Origin: Mactra quadrangularis | Taxonomy: Eukaryota > Mollusca > Bivalvia > Venerida > Mactridae | DNA: 64,000 nucleotides | Direction of reading: 5' to 3' | NCBI GenBank assembly: GCA_025267735.1 | Contig: CM046295.1 | Coordinates: 9,633,270-9,697,269, forward strand | Part shown: positions 22,479-31,700 of the stretch, in pieces | Numbering within the stretch: position 1 is the stretch's first letter | Layout: every line of letters begins with the position of its first letter | Notes under the pieces: generated by a model | Told to the model about the DNA's origin: nothing | The model's input: the letters and a program-made list of their open reading frames with translations, nothing else | Databases searched by the model: none | Translations under genes and position numbers: made by a program

Positions 22479-22939
22479 ACATTAACAGTCTTGGTTTTCA
22501 CATCGAATTTGTTTATAAATATAGTTCAATTCATTAATTTTCTATTAATAACAGTGGTCATTTCTCATATTTGATAAAATCAGTATTCCGTCGTGGGAAA
22601 AGGTTGAAACATAAAAACGTCTGTCGAATCAGTATATCTTGAGAGTCAAAGAAATATGATATCAAAGCATCTATTCTAATACCCTGAGGTCGTTATGACA
22701 TTTCCAGTAATTTGTAAATCATAATTCATTCTAAAGACAATTCCTCCTTCAGGCCTGACATATTAGTTACACTGTTAATGTCGCAATGCAAGACAGATAA
22801 ACGAAATGTTTATAAAAATCATATTAGAATTTCATTTGCCATATACTGCAATTTATTTATGGTAATAGGATAACCCGATCAGTTTCAAAGATTCTCATTT
22901 TATTTTTAACCGCAGACATGAGCGCATTTTTTTAAAAAA

Positions 22940-23370
22940 AATCTTACTACAAAAATCGTCGGATCTTCATCATCGTACGACCGAATTTCATCGTAAAAAA
23001 ACAAATAGAAATATAAGTCTAAGACAATATTTGATCGTACAATTTTTTTTGAAATGGTTTCCATAGCAACGAAATATTAAACACCTTACGACCTTACGAT
23101 AATATATCAATACATGTATACATTGTAACTTAGTAAATAAAGTTTACACCAATATTCGGTAGTATTATTAATTTTATGAAAACGACTTACGATGAAAGAA
23201 ATACGATGATTTTAAGGTAAGATCTTTTTATAAAATTCTGTAGAAAAGTTACGACTAAATTCAGTCGTACGACCGTTAATAATACGGCTCACTGATTATA
23301 AAACGACTTACGATCAATTTAATCGTAATATTTTTTCTATTAATATCCCCTACAGAAAACAAAATCAAAT
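22940..23370. repeat. TTACGAT-rich repeat region
   Basis: The words TTACGAT, ATCGTAA and CGTACGA recur many times in both orientations. The same words mark the element at 62214-62478. Clear ends were not found, so this may be a decayed relative. Confidence 0.4.
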
Positions 23371-24607
23371 CGTACGTTTAACTGTGGTTGATAAATTACC
23401 CAGAATGCATCTAGTCTGTGGTTCTCTGATTTTCTCCCTAGGGAGGCAAATAAAAAATCCATGACTCCAATATATCTGACTCTTATAAATACATTACAGA
23501 TTATATAATATTAGAATTTCTCTTGGGATTTTTCATATACAGTACCCTCCGAAAGTTCTTGGATAAATACAAAGAAAACGATACAAAGATACAAAGATTT
23601 TTAAGTAATATAGGCCTCTGGTCCAAATAACATATTATGCATTATACAGACAATGTCATTTAATTGGATACTTTGTTCAATACAGATATATACAAATGTA
23701 CTTAAAATTACATAAATATGTTTATTGCAAAAGTTAATAACAAATGAAGATTTGATTTACAGTGAGTATATGAATATAGAAGATCGCAGCTAATTAATCC
23801 AGTTTTTTCTTAATAACATCGCTGAATGAATATAATTGGCAATTGCAGTATATACTGTTAGATCAAACTTTTTTCCATAAAGAAATGTATTTTAAAGAAG
23901 ACGGATTGTTATTAAGGAAACAAGGTAAATATTGAAATGTAAAGAAAAACTAATAATTTATACTGCAATTCATTTCTCTACAGTTGAATTACGATTTTTC
24001 AAACTGGTTTCGGTACAAAAAAACTTCGAAAAATCGGGATGTCGAATAATTTCGAAATTGGGATTTTTGGTGTTGCTCGTAATATTTTCTGTCGTGATGA
24101 TTATTCCAACTCATACTCGCAGAGTTGTTTACTTTTTGTATGTATATTGTTTTGAATGTTGTGTTTAAAAAAAAAATATTTTACTAAATAATTCAAGTTT
24201 ATTTTCTTCTATTAAGATAGTTTGCGTCAAGTATTCAGAAACTAACTAAAACCACTATATCAAAAGTAACACTGTTTTTTGACTGCAAAGAAAACAGACA
24301 TTTATCTATTTCAAACACCTCTAATGAACAAGATTTATTTCAATAATGCAAATATTGCTTAGATATGTTCATGTTATTTATTGTAAATCAAAGTGAAAGT
24401 AGATCGAAAACGGACGTCGAATTCGGTTGTCAATACTTGGGTTTACACCCAACTACAATATGGTAACCTTGAAATCTTATACACAATATTAATGACAATA
24501 AATTGGTTTATAGCAAAAGCACACTTCGAAAGTTTTAAACATGTCCAGTAAATAATCAAAGCACTGAAAGTACTGGGGTATTCATTGTGTTTAGATTTAT
24601 TCCTTTT
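23371..24607. other. No gene seen
   Basis: A+T-rich. The 78-codon plus-strand frame near 23932 is followed by a homopolymer run and has no recognisable domain. Confidence 0.45.
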
Positions 24608-24712
24608 TTTGTTGGGTTTTATGCTGTAGAAACACCTTATAAAGGTTATATCACAGCGGTCAGTCCACCTACTCACTGTTCCTGAAGAGGCTTTATCTCT
24701 GTATTTAGCTGT
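24608..24712 (-). repeat. SINE family A, 3' fragment
   Basis: Reverse-complement tail: 'gggttttatgctgtagaaac', 'agcggtcagtccacctactc', 'tttagctgttgac'. Confidence 0.75.
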
Positions 24713-26187
24713 TGACTATGACTACTGCTGTAATTAGTCAAAGCTATAACTGTTACAATATGACTATATCATTGTTTAATTAGCCTGTGTGTCAAAAAAA
24801 TCTCTAATATAGGAGAGATTTAAAACTATGTCATTGTTATCTGTTATGTGTGCTACGTAGTACACATTTTTGAGTAAAGTTGGACTAACACCCTGCTGCT
24901 ATTCTATGATTTATATAGTAACTGAACAGAAAATAATGTATTTAAACCCCATTTCTGCTTATCATAAATGTCTTAGAAATTAATTTTACCTGCACTGATG
25001 GTGTTTAATGACGAAGGTAAAAATTTACAGATATAATTAAGAATTAATTGTTTGATAAATTATATTTCTTTTTTTCATTCGGTTACCTGATTTAACAACG
25101 AGGTTAATGTAGTCAAGTGAATGGGATTATTTTTTGGAAAATAGTTGAAAGTGTTTTATATGCACAAATTATCTATATCTTGTAAGAAAATAAACAAATG
25201 TTAAGATTCAAAGTGTTATACTAAGATTTAATACCCGAGTTCATTATTACACACAAACTAGTTATTTTGAAGAAAAAGTGATATATGTTACAAACATTAA
25301 TTATGTTGATGACTTTAACAAGTACAAATAATATATTCAATACATTAATTGATAGTATAATAATTATCATTCATATTATTAATATATTTAAGTTAAATGC
25401 AGTTATTGTATTTTTAAATGAGTATGTTTTATTAACATTTTTTATTCAGGAATTTTTCCTTAATCTCTCCAGATCTTGTCAGATTACACTTTGGTGAAAT
25501 GAAACTTTTCCATCATAAGCCTTTATTCTTTATTGAATAGAAGTAGGATAAAAATAATCAAGATAGCCTCAATTTATTAAGGCTAATGAGGATAATGAGT
25601 TAAAATCAATAATCTAGGTCCCTTAAGGGTCTTTTGTTTTCAGTAATCAATATTTTGAGTCCCTGAAGGGTCTGTTCAATAATTAATATCATACAGTTTC
25701 ATATGAGGCTAAGTTATGATCAATATTTTTAGGTATGGTTCAATAGTTTCATAAAATTCTGATTCAAAGATTTAAGTTGAAAATCAAGTGATTGATTTTT
25801 TCTTACGTCGACGTCAGTTTGAAATGTTATAATTTACAATGTCTAACAGCGTAATCATTATGGTAAAGCATTGTTTTGGAATACATCTACTGATGTAATG
25901 ATGACACTAAGACACACATATCATGGTACTGGACTAATATTATAAATTTTGAAATATATATTTTGTATTTCAATAATTCAAATAAAGATATATGATTGTG
26001 TTATTGTATAAGTCTAATACATGTACAGCTTAAAGAAACTATAATAAAACGTAAACACAACACTAGTCGTTTTAAAATATTCATAAGATTATATATCTCA
26101 ATATGTCAATGTTACCTCTTAATACGTAAATATGTATAATATAAAATATAGAAATATAATAGAAAATAAAATATAAAAATAAAAATT
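24713..26187. other. No gene seen; GGGTCC-type hairpins
   Basis: Very A+T-rich. Two small hairpin-like motifs, 'ggtcccttaagggtc' (about 25618) and 'gtccctgaagggtc' (about 25663), recall the GGTCC/GGCCC stems downstream of the hydrolase gene. They do not have the 6-bp stem with a 4-nt loop. Confidence 0.4.
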
Positions 26188-26283
26188 TATGCTTTTGCTA
26201 GGTTTCGAACCAGCGACCTCTTGAACTTTTCATTTCAATGAATGTTTCCGTTCCTTCCCTTTAGCCGACTGAGCTATTCGGGT
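26188..26283 (-). pseudogene. tRNA-like sequence, probably degenerate
   Basis: The reverse complement contains an A box (tagctcagtcggcta) and a B box (ggttcgaaacc), with about 50 bp between them. The 5' segment gacccga does not pair with the 3' segment, so an intact acceptor stem is lacking. It could be a tRNA pseudogene or the head of an unlisted SINE; an A/T-rich tract follows. Not proposed as a functional tRNA. Confidence 0.45.
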
Positions 26284-26639
26284 CCTAAAGGACAGAGCAT
26301 GTAACAATAGTTAAATACAGTAAAAAGGACATTAAATATGGGGAAGATAATTTTGGAAGATGAATCCTAAATTTTGTGAGTTGTTATCAAATACAAATAA
26401 ACTGCACTATCAAATTAAAAAAGCAATTAAATTCTGATTTGTAATTAAACGTATTAATGATAGTTATGAAATTTCAAGTAAAATAATCCCATGTACGATT
26501 TATTTGACATACTAATTAATTATGTACAGCGGTATGATTAAACTAAAAATCTTGTAATTAATATATTGTATATAGATCTATAGACGTTCTTGTAACAAAC
26601 AAGTAGTTTAACCCCACACTAATAACATGTCTTACTTAC

Positions 26640-27070
26640 AGAACAACAGAAGTTACCAGTGTACAATAACAGAAGCTCAGTGCTAACACCCAAATAGAGA
26701 CACAAACCATAGTGCTCAACACTACAAAAAGTGATAAATTGGGTGTAAATAGTGATACTATATCAATAGAACACTTTAAATAGTGCCATTAATGAAATGA
26801 ACAATTGTATAACGATATACGGAGTGCTTAACACACCTACCAATCTACCTCGGTGACATATATTCAGACACTCTATGTGCTAATACCAGATTAAACTACA
26901 ACGAGGGAAGACAAATCAGTGGAATAACCCTTATAATATACCATCAACACCATAGTGCTCTAATAATTGTGTTAATTATAAAATGTGCTTATCCATCAAG
27001 ACTTAGTGTTATATAGTGCTTTAATAAATGTGCTCTAAATATACTTTATGCTCCAACTGATTTATTATTG
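26640..27070. other. Cluster of degenerate AGTGCT words
   Basis: AGTGCT or TGTGCT followed by a pyrimidine or A+T recurs many times, for example 'atagtgctcaa', 'ggagtgcttaac', 'atagtgctctaat', 'atgtgcttat', 'atagtgctttaat'. Spacing is irregular, so this is not a simple tandem array. No coding frame was seen. Confidence 0.45.
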
Positions 27071-27383
27071 TTTTGTATACTCCGTTATCATATACCCCAT
27101 TTGTCATTTCAAATATAGTATCACCCATAACTAACATTGATATAATACTATGTTTAACTATATGTATATGTTTGGTGAAGGTATTTGTACTAGAAAAAAT
27201 AAAATAAAAAATAACCCCGGGAAATTACATATCCCAAAAAAAAAAAACTATTTACTAACATTAAAATGTTCATACTTGTTCTTATTATACATAACTGTGA
27301 CAAACTCAAATTAAAAACCTAGGTCAATCTCAAACATAATTAGTTAAGGACAAACTGAGACAAATTCTTCATAAGCCAAGTGG

Positions 27384-27399
27384 GGCCCTGAAAAGGGCC
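27384..27399 (-). terminator. Histone-type 3' stem-loop no. 3
   Basis: On the minus strand it reads GGCCCTTTTCAGGGCC: a 6-bp stem and the 4-nt loop TTTC. This fits the animal histone mRNA stem-loop pattern, including the loop. It is preceded by AAAAAC and followed by CCCACTT, and a purine tract GAAGAA lies about 15 nt downstream, where U7 snRNA would pair in a histone pre-mRNA. It is the last of three such hairpins after the SGNH stop codon. Confidence 0.7.
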
Positions 27400-27416
27400 G
27401 TTTTTACAAGAACAAT

Positions 27417-27432
27417 GGCCCTAAAAAGGGCC
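27417..27432 (-). terminator. Histone-type 3' stem-loop no. 2
   Basis: On the minus strand it reads GGCCCTTTTTAGGGCC, a 6-bp stem with loop TTTT. It lies 33 nt upstream of stem-loop 3 and 31 nt downstream of stem-loop 1. Confidence 0.65.
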
Positions 27433-27447
27433 TTTTTTTGTAGAGAT

Positions 27448-27463
27448 GGTCCTTAAAAGGACC
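27448..27463 (-). terminator. Histone-type 3' stem-loop no. 1
   Basis: On the minus strand it reads GGTCCTTTTAAGGACC, a 6-bp stem with loop TTTA, starting 4 nt after the hydrolase stop codon. Compared with stem-loops 2 and 3, one stem position changes on both sides (GGTCC/GGACC against GGCCC/GGGCC). This compensatory change suggests selection on the paired structure. Confidence 0.65.
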
Positions 27464-27467
27464 TTAA

Positions 27468-28010
27468 CTAGATGACTTCAGTAGAGGAAACAGCTCTCAC
27501 GACCATCTTCTGGAACCCGTTATACCCATTATTCCCCAAATGCACCCCATCACCTAAAAATGACACCCTCGAATATATTTTTGGAAACCTGACCAAATCC
27601 CTACCAAAGAACCCCTCCAATAACCTATTTACCTCCCTCCTCTGATCTTCAAACATAGATCTAGTAAGACCAGGACACCTTTCAAAATTGAAACGTGTAA
27701 CAATCTCACATATGATGACCCTAAATGCCCAATTATCATAAAAAGTCTTAACTATCCCCCTAATATCCTCAAAAATAGCCCTAGGTGATGATGTAGGTGT
27801 TATATCATTCCCCCCTAGACTCAAAACAACCACATCTGGCTTCAACCCAACAGCATCAGCCAGCATGTGATATGGGAGTCTCCCAGCCCTCAAACCCCCC
27901 TTCCCTCTCCAGTAAACTTCATAAGGTACATTCAAAGCTGTATCCTCCTCAGTAAAAGTCTTCCACCTCTTTACATAGCTGTCCCCAAAAATCAAAAGTT
28001 GTGACATCAT
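27468..28010 (-). CDS. SGNH-fold hydrolase (GDSL-like esterase), intronless
   Basis: The gene encodes 180 residues from the first ATG at 28010; an upstream in-phase TTG at 28046 is not a credible start. SGNH blocks are clear: GDS at residues 9-11 (nucleophile Ser11), the Gly of block II in GKGG (36-39), GGND at 66-69 (oxyanion-hole Asn68), and DGVH at 154-157 (catalytic Asp and His). No signal peptide or membrane segment is seen, so the enzyme is probably intracellular. The substrate is unknown. Proteins of this type, with a short block like W.GKGGL, occur as an extra ORF in some tyrosine-recombinase retrotransposons; a domesticated or orphan mobile-element gene is therefore possible. No retroelement ORF flanks it here. 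The stop is followed by three histone-like stem-loops, and a TATA box sits 46 bp upstream of the ATG. The frame has no internal stop, which suggests it is functional or recent. Confidence 0.85.
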   Translation of the reverse strand: MMSQLLIFGDSYVKRWKTFTEEDTALNVPYEVYWRGKGGLRAGRLPYHMLADAVGLKPDVVVLSLGGNDITPTSSPRAIFEDIRGIVKTFYDNWAFRVIICEIVTRFNFERCPGLTRSMFEDQRREVNRLLEGFFGRDLVRFPKIYSRVSFLGDGVHLGNNGYNGFQKMVVRAVSSTEVI

Positions 28011-28025
28011 GAGAATCAATCGTAA

Positions 28026-28062
28026 GAATGATTCAAAATAGGTCAAACCCCCCTGTTATATA
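28026..28062 (-). promoter_or_regulatory. TATA box and CATTC cap-like site of the SGNH gene
   Basis: On the minus strand TATATAA lies at 28062-28056. A CATTC word lies at 28030-28026, about 33 nt downstream, and the ATG follows about 16 nt later. TATA followed at about 30 nt by a CATTC start site and a very short leader is characteristic of animal replication-dependent histone genes. Assignment is from spacing and sequence only. Confidence 0.5.
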
Positions 28063-28081
28063 GCAACTAGCTGAGTAAAGT

Positions 28082-28097
28082 AGGTCACCTCAGGTGT
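28082..28097. promoter_or_regulatory. Imperfect DR4 nuclear-receptor-like site
   Basis: AGGTCA CCTC AGGTGT, two half-sites 4 nt apart with the second imperfect, about 20 bp upstream of the TATA box of the hydrolase gene. The segment 'tcacctcaggtgtga' is also a near palindrome with an E-box-like CAGGTG. An isolated AGGTCA lies at 28040-28045. Confidence 0.35.
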
Positions 28098-28509
28098 GAC
28101 AAACAAATCACTATATACTATGTATAATCACCATGTACTAACTAATGCTATGTATGTATATATATATATGATACCTGAAATAAAATGTAATTAGATATAA
28201 TATTGTACTGTTCGAATATTCATACCTCATTTTATCTAAGTTTTGTTATTCAACATTTTAAACTCATATATATCATGTATATATATGTCATTATGTATAT
28301 CTATATGCTGTTACAAAAATATGTCTATGTAGTAAACAATCATGTATATTTAAATAAATAAAGTGACTTGTAGTGTAGTGCTGTAGGATTCGCTTCGGGA
28401 CAGGGGCGGGCAGCTTCTCTTGGTTTCTGCAAACTCAAACTTATATTTGGCAAAACGCAAAAAATAAAACAAATTTTCTTTCATATAAACATTTAAAAGT
28501 TACTTATAC

Positions 28510-28736
28510 TTAAAGACTACAGATTAAAGTAGTCAATAGAAACCAGGAGGGGGGCCTCCTTTTTTTGCTGTCTGTTATAAATCCTTGTAACCAAGGTCGT
28601 GGGGGCTGACTTTCTTTGTTTCTTCCTGGTGGCGCTGCTCTGACAGGCATGATTGCAACAAACACAAAGCCCAGTTTGGCTATTGGGCCACAATCACAAT
28701 ACTTGCATGTCAACACTACCCCGGTATAAGTAATGT
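28510..28736 (-). other. Open stretch of unknown nature
   Basis: The minus strand is open across this stretch, with a possible ATG at 28650 and a basic, proline-rich C-terminal portion (SKKRRPPSWF). It has no recognised domain. It lies upstream of, and in the same orientation as, the SGNH gene. It contains an imperfect palindrome, 'aggaggggggcctcct'. I do not call it a gene. Confidence 0.2.
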
Positions 28737-28784
28737 AGGTCACTAGGTCAATATCTAAAAATACTCAAAATTAGGTCATGACCT
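28737..28784. promoter_or_regulatory. Perfect DR2 and IR0 of AGGTCA
   Basis: AGGTCA at 28737-28742 and again at 28745-28750 forms a direct repeat spaced by 2. AGGTCATGACCT at 28773-28784, embedded in the 16-bp perfect palindrome TTAGGTCATGACCTAA, is an inverted repeat with no spacer. These are textbook geometries for nuclear-receptor dimer binding. The function here is inferred only. Confidence 0.4.
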
Positions 28785-29032
28785 AATTCAAACACACATA
28801 AATAACACCCAGTTTAGCAATCACCAACATTCACTACAACGACAACAACAATACACCAACCAGCAATCAAACATACTCAGGCAAATCACTTAATCCAACA
28901 AATGCCTAGAGTAACAATAAACTATATATACAAGGAAAATCCCCATACTTTAGGTGCTGAATTAGCAAAACAAGGGGAGAACCTATCTTTGGCTAATCAA
29001 ATTACCACATCTTTGGCGAACTAAGTAAACAA

Positions 29033-29055
29033 ACCCAATATGAATTATATTGGGT
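29033..29055 (+). other. Perfect 9-bp hairpin followed by T tract
   Basis: ACCCAATAT, a 5-nt GAATT centre and ATATTGGGT form a perfect stem followed by 'cttttttaa'. It may be a Pol III-type stop or the end of a small element. No transcript is evident. Confidence 0.35.
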
Positions 29056-30176
29056 CTTTTTTAACAAAATTTGACCTAATTTCGATACTAAAACACTATA
29101 TTTAAGGGGTGAAGGGTCACACCCCGGGGTCTGCACATAATGCATCTGTTTAGAGCGGACGGACCCTTAAATAAACACCTATCATCATCATCTGTAACAA
29201 ACAGACAAGCTGCGTCTGTTCACTTTGTCAAGCATTTGTCTTTTTCTGACGAAGCATTTTACTGGCTCTGGTTACCAAGTCATTCCTTTTTCTTAGAGAA
29301 GGGAAATATGGCATGGTTACCAGAGCTGTTGATGTTTTGCTAGGACTTGGTCAAACGCTTTGTTTCTGCGTTCGTCATCGTGAGATGACGAAACAACCTG
29401 CATGAGTCGTGCATGTGGTCGCACGATCATGGCGCTCTATCCTGTCTCGCCTCCCTATATTTAATTAAATAACTATATTGAAAATGATTTAATATTTCTT
29501 TCACCTTGAGAGAAATTTGAAAAAAATATTAATGAATACATGTACACTTTAAAATGGATTAAGTGGTAAATTTGCTATGTCCATTTCATACATTTCTGTA
29601 CTTACTACCCCTTCGTTAAATTCATATTGTTTTAAATCCGACCTCCTATAATCGAAGACAGGAAGAGTGCCATGGTCAAAATGCAGTACTTGTATTATGA
29701 TAAACTAAAATATATTAAAAAAAAACATAAAATGAATTTCTACGCACCCGGGTCACGTCAGTTTAATGCATTGCCTCTCATATTCAAAAATATGCAAACT
29801 ATATGAAACCATTAAAATAGTTTTGTCGGAAAAATATTGGCATTTTGAGAGAGGTCGATCGAGGAATGTATAACTTTACCACCGGACTTACCTCGGCGAT
29901 CTTCTATGCAGATAAATCTCGGATATCATGATAGTTACGTAGTAAGAGGTAACATTGACATAAATTGAGATATATGCTGAGAGGAAAAAGTTTAGTCAGT
30001 AAGAATGTTTCATTTAATATTTTATAATAAACCCCATTCTATTGACAAAAAATTGATTTGTAACAAAATTTAATCAATCGACAGAATATTGAACATTTTT
30101 ACAAAAAAGTTTGATGAGATTATTGAGAATTCCAGTCATGATAACAGCATAAGGGTCAGAATAAAAAATCACAAAC
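29056..30176. other. No gene seen
   Basis: A 67-codon frame at 29140-29343 has no recognised domain. The rest is A+T-rich with no recognised repeat. Confidence 0.4.
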
Positions 30177-30360
30177 TAATCAGTATCTGGTATGTCCACC
30201 TCTAGCTTGAATGACGTCAATAGCGTACGTGATTTGGGGCGCGCATTGCACGGGGAATGGGCACAGACACCTGCTCACTTCACCCGGCGACTCATAATTT
30301 CATTGAGACGACGTTGTTTGGCTGTCATTCAATCTAGAGGTGGACATACCAGATACTGAT
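30177..30360. mobile_element. Tc1-derived foldback MITE
   Basis: The ends are inverted over about 35 bp around 'cagtatctggtatgtccacc'. Read outward, both arms encode the same peptide ending: the left arm on the minus strand gives AIDVIQARGGHTRY-stop, the right arm on the plus strand gives IQSRGGHTRY-stop. R-GGHTRY-stop is the typical C-terminus of Tc1-like transposases. The element therefore appears to be built from two opposed copies of a transposase 3' end. Confidence 0.75.
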
Positions 30361-30584
30361 TAGTCACTGCCATAATATTTACTTTTTATTATTTATTTAT
30401 TATCATATTAGTACATAATATTACATTATCAAGTTTTATGCATAGAAACATGTACTAAAAATTAACATAAATAAAAAGCAATTTAATTTGACATTGGCTT
30501 TCGAATATCTTTCCTTTAGATATGCTGAATTTCATTTTAAAACAAAAAGCACTTATTTCAAAATTAATATTATTGTTAAATTTT

Positions 30585-30687
30585 CATGGAAGGGTATACC
30601 CTCTCCGGGTGGGATTCAAACCTGTACTCCCTTCGGGACACAAGATTCGAAATGCAGGCGCGCTACCAACTGCGCTACCGACCCGAG
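30585..30687 (-). repeat. SINE family B, tRNA-like head
   Basis: The reverse complement has 'ggtagcgcagttggtagcgc' (A box), and 'ggtttgaatcccacccggag' (B box) leading into 'ggtatacccttccatgaaaa'. Confidence 0.8.
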
Positions 30688-31617
30688 TTCACAAAAATGT
30701 ATTTTTCCAACAATATTTTGATGTCACAGTATATATAAAAATGATATCAATGAAAGCTTACAGATCATATAGAATTGATTTATCAACAAATAAAACTTTC
30801 TTGGAAGGAAATTCCACCACACTGATGAAAACAAACGCAAGTAATTGGTCTCAAAATGGTCTCAACTGATATGATATCTCTGTAAATCTGTAAAAGATTG
30901 CAGCATTGTATCTCAATATTTCACAATGGAAGATAAAAGAACATCTCCGAATATAGACAATTTGTTTGTTCCAGACGAGAACCATTTTGTCAAAATTGGC
31001 GCCAATCTGGGCTACGCTAATGTGTTTTAATCAATTCGTGTACACAGAGTGTTTTGTGTCTACTCGACAGATATTCTAAAAACTTGCAACTTTTTCTCAT
31101 GGATGTTTTTTATCAATATCTTTAGCCAAAGTGTAATAGAAAAAAGGGACAGTGATATATCGTGAAAATTGCTAATAATAAGAAACCACAAGCAATTTCT
31201 TTTATTGCCGAAACTTGTGTCTCTCGCGGTCTGTTTTCCACAACTAAAGATTTCCGTCTTACCCATCAAAAAATCGCAATAACAGAAAATTGGATAAAAG
31301 CTAAGATTGTTAAGGTGAGATGTTTTATTACAAAACATCGTCAGTATATGACGTCATAAATTATGTTGCAAAATTTTATGTTTTACTTTCTTACGCCGCT
31401 GTTTGTCATTTTTTGCAGACGAAATGTTGCAAATTGCTGCAAGATCTCTTTTGTATTCCAGATAAAAGGTCTTGGGGTTAAAAAAATGCCAAATTTTCTA
31501 TTGGGGAATTTTGTGCCTCGTTGCAGAAAAATGCTTGTTTTCATTTCATAGAAGAAAATGCTTTAATAGAATTTATCATAAGACCAATTTATGAAGTTCA
31601 ACTCTGTTTCACATGTA

Positions 31618-31700
31618 CGGAACAGAACAGAACAGAACATATATTTTATTTCGTCACAGTTTACATTGTAAAAACATGTAAACAATTTTTTACATAAATA
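31618..31700 (-). repeat. Retroposon 3' end with GTTCT-repeat tail
   Basis: On the minus strand, sequence reading 'cgaaataaaatatat' is followed by three to four GTTCT repeats. AATAAA followed by (GTTCT)n recurs at 61635-61680 and 63155-63198. Short tandem tails after AATAAA are typical of some LINE clades and the SINEs they mobilise. The coding part is not visible. Confidence 0.5.

Noticed and set aside
27384..27440. Intrinsic bacterial-type terminators (G+C stem followed by T run on the plus strand)
   Set aside because: The stem-loops do resemble terminators on the plus strand, but the genome is animal and no plus-strand gene leads into them.
27384..27470. Hairpin plus CTAG as a Helitron 3' end
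   Set aside because: The CTA is part of the hydrolase stop codon and three equal hairpins of histone type explain the sequence better; no Helitron 5' TC end or Rep/helicase was found.
28510..28743. Minus-strand frame with a basic proline-rich end upstream of the hydrolase
   Set aside because: Its apparent start is GTG, the remaining ATG frame is only 46 codons, and no domain is visible.
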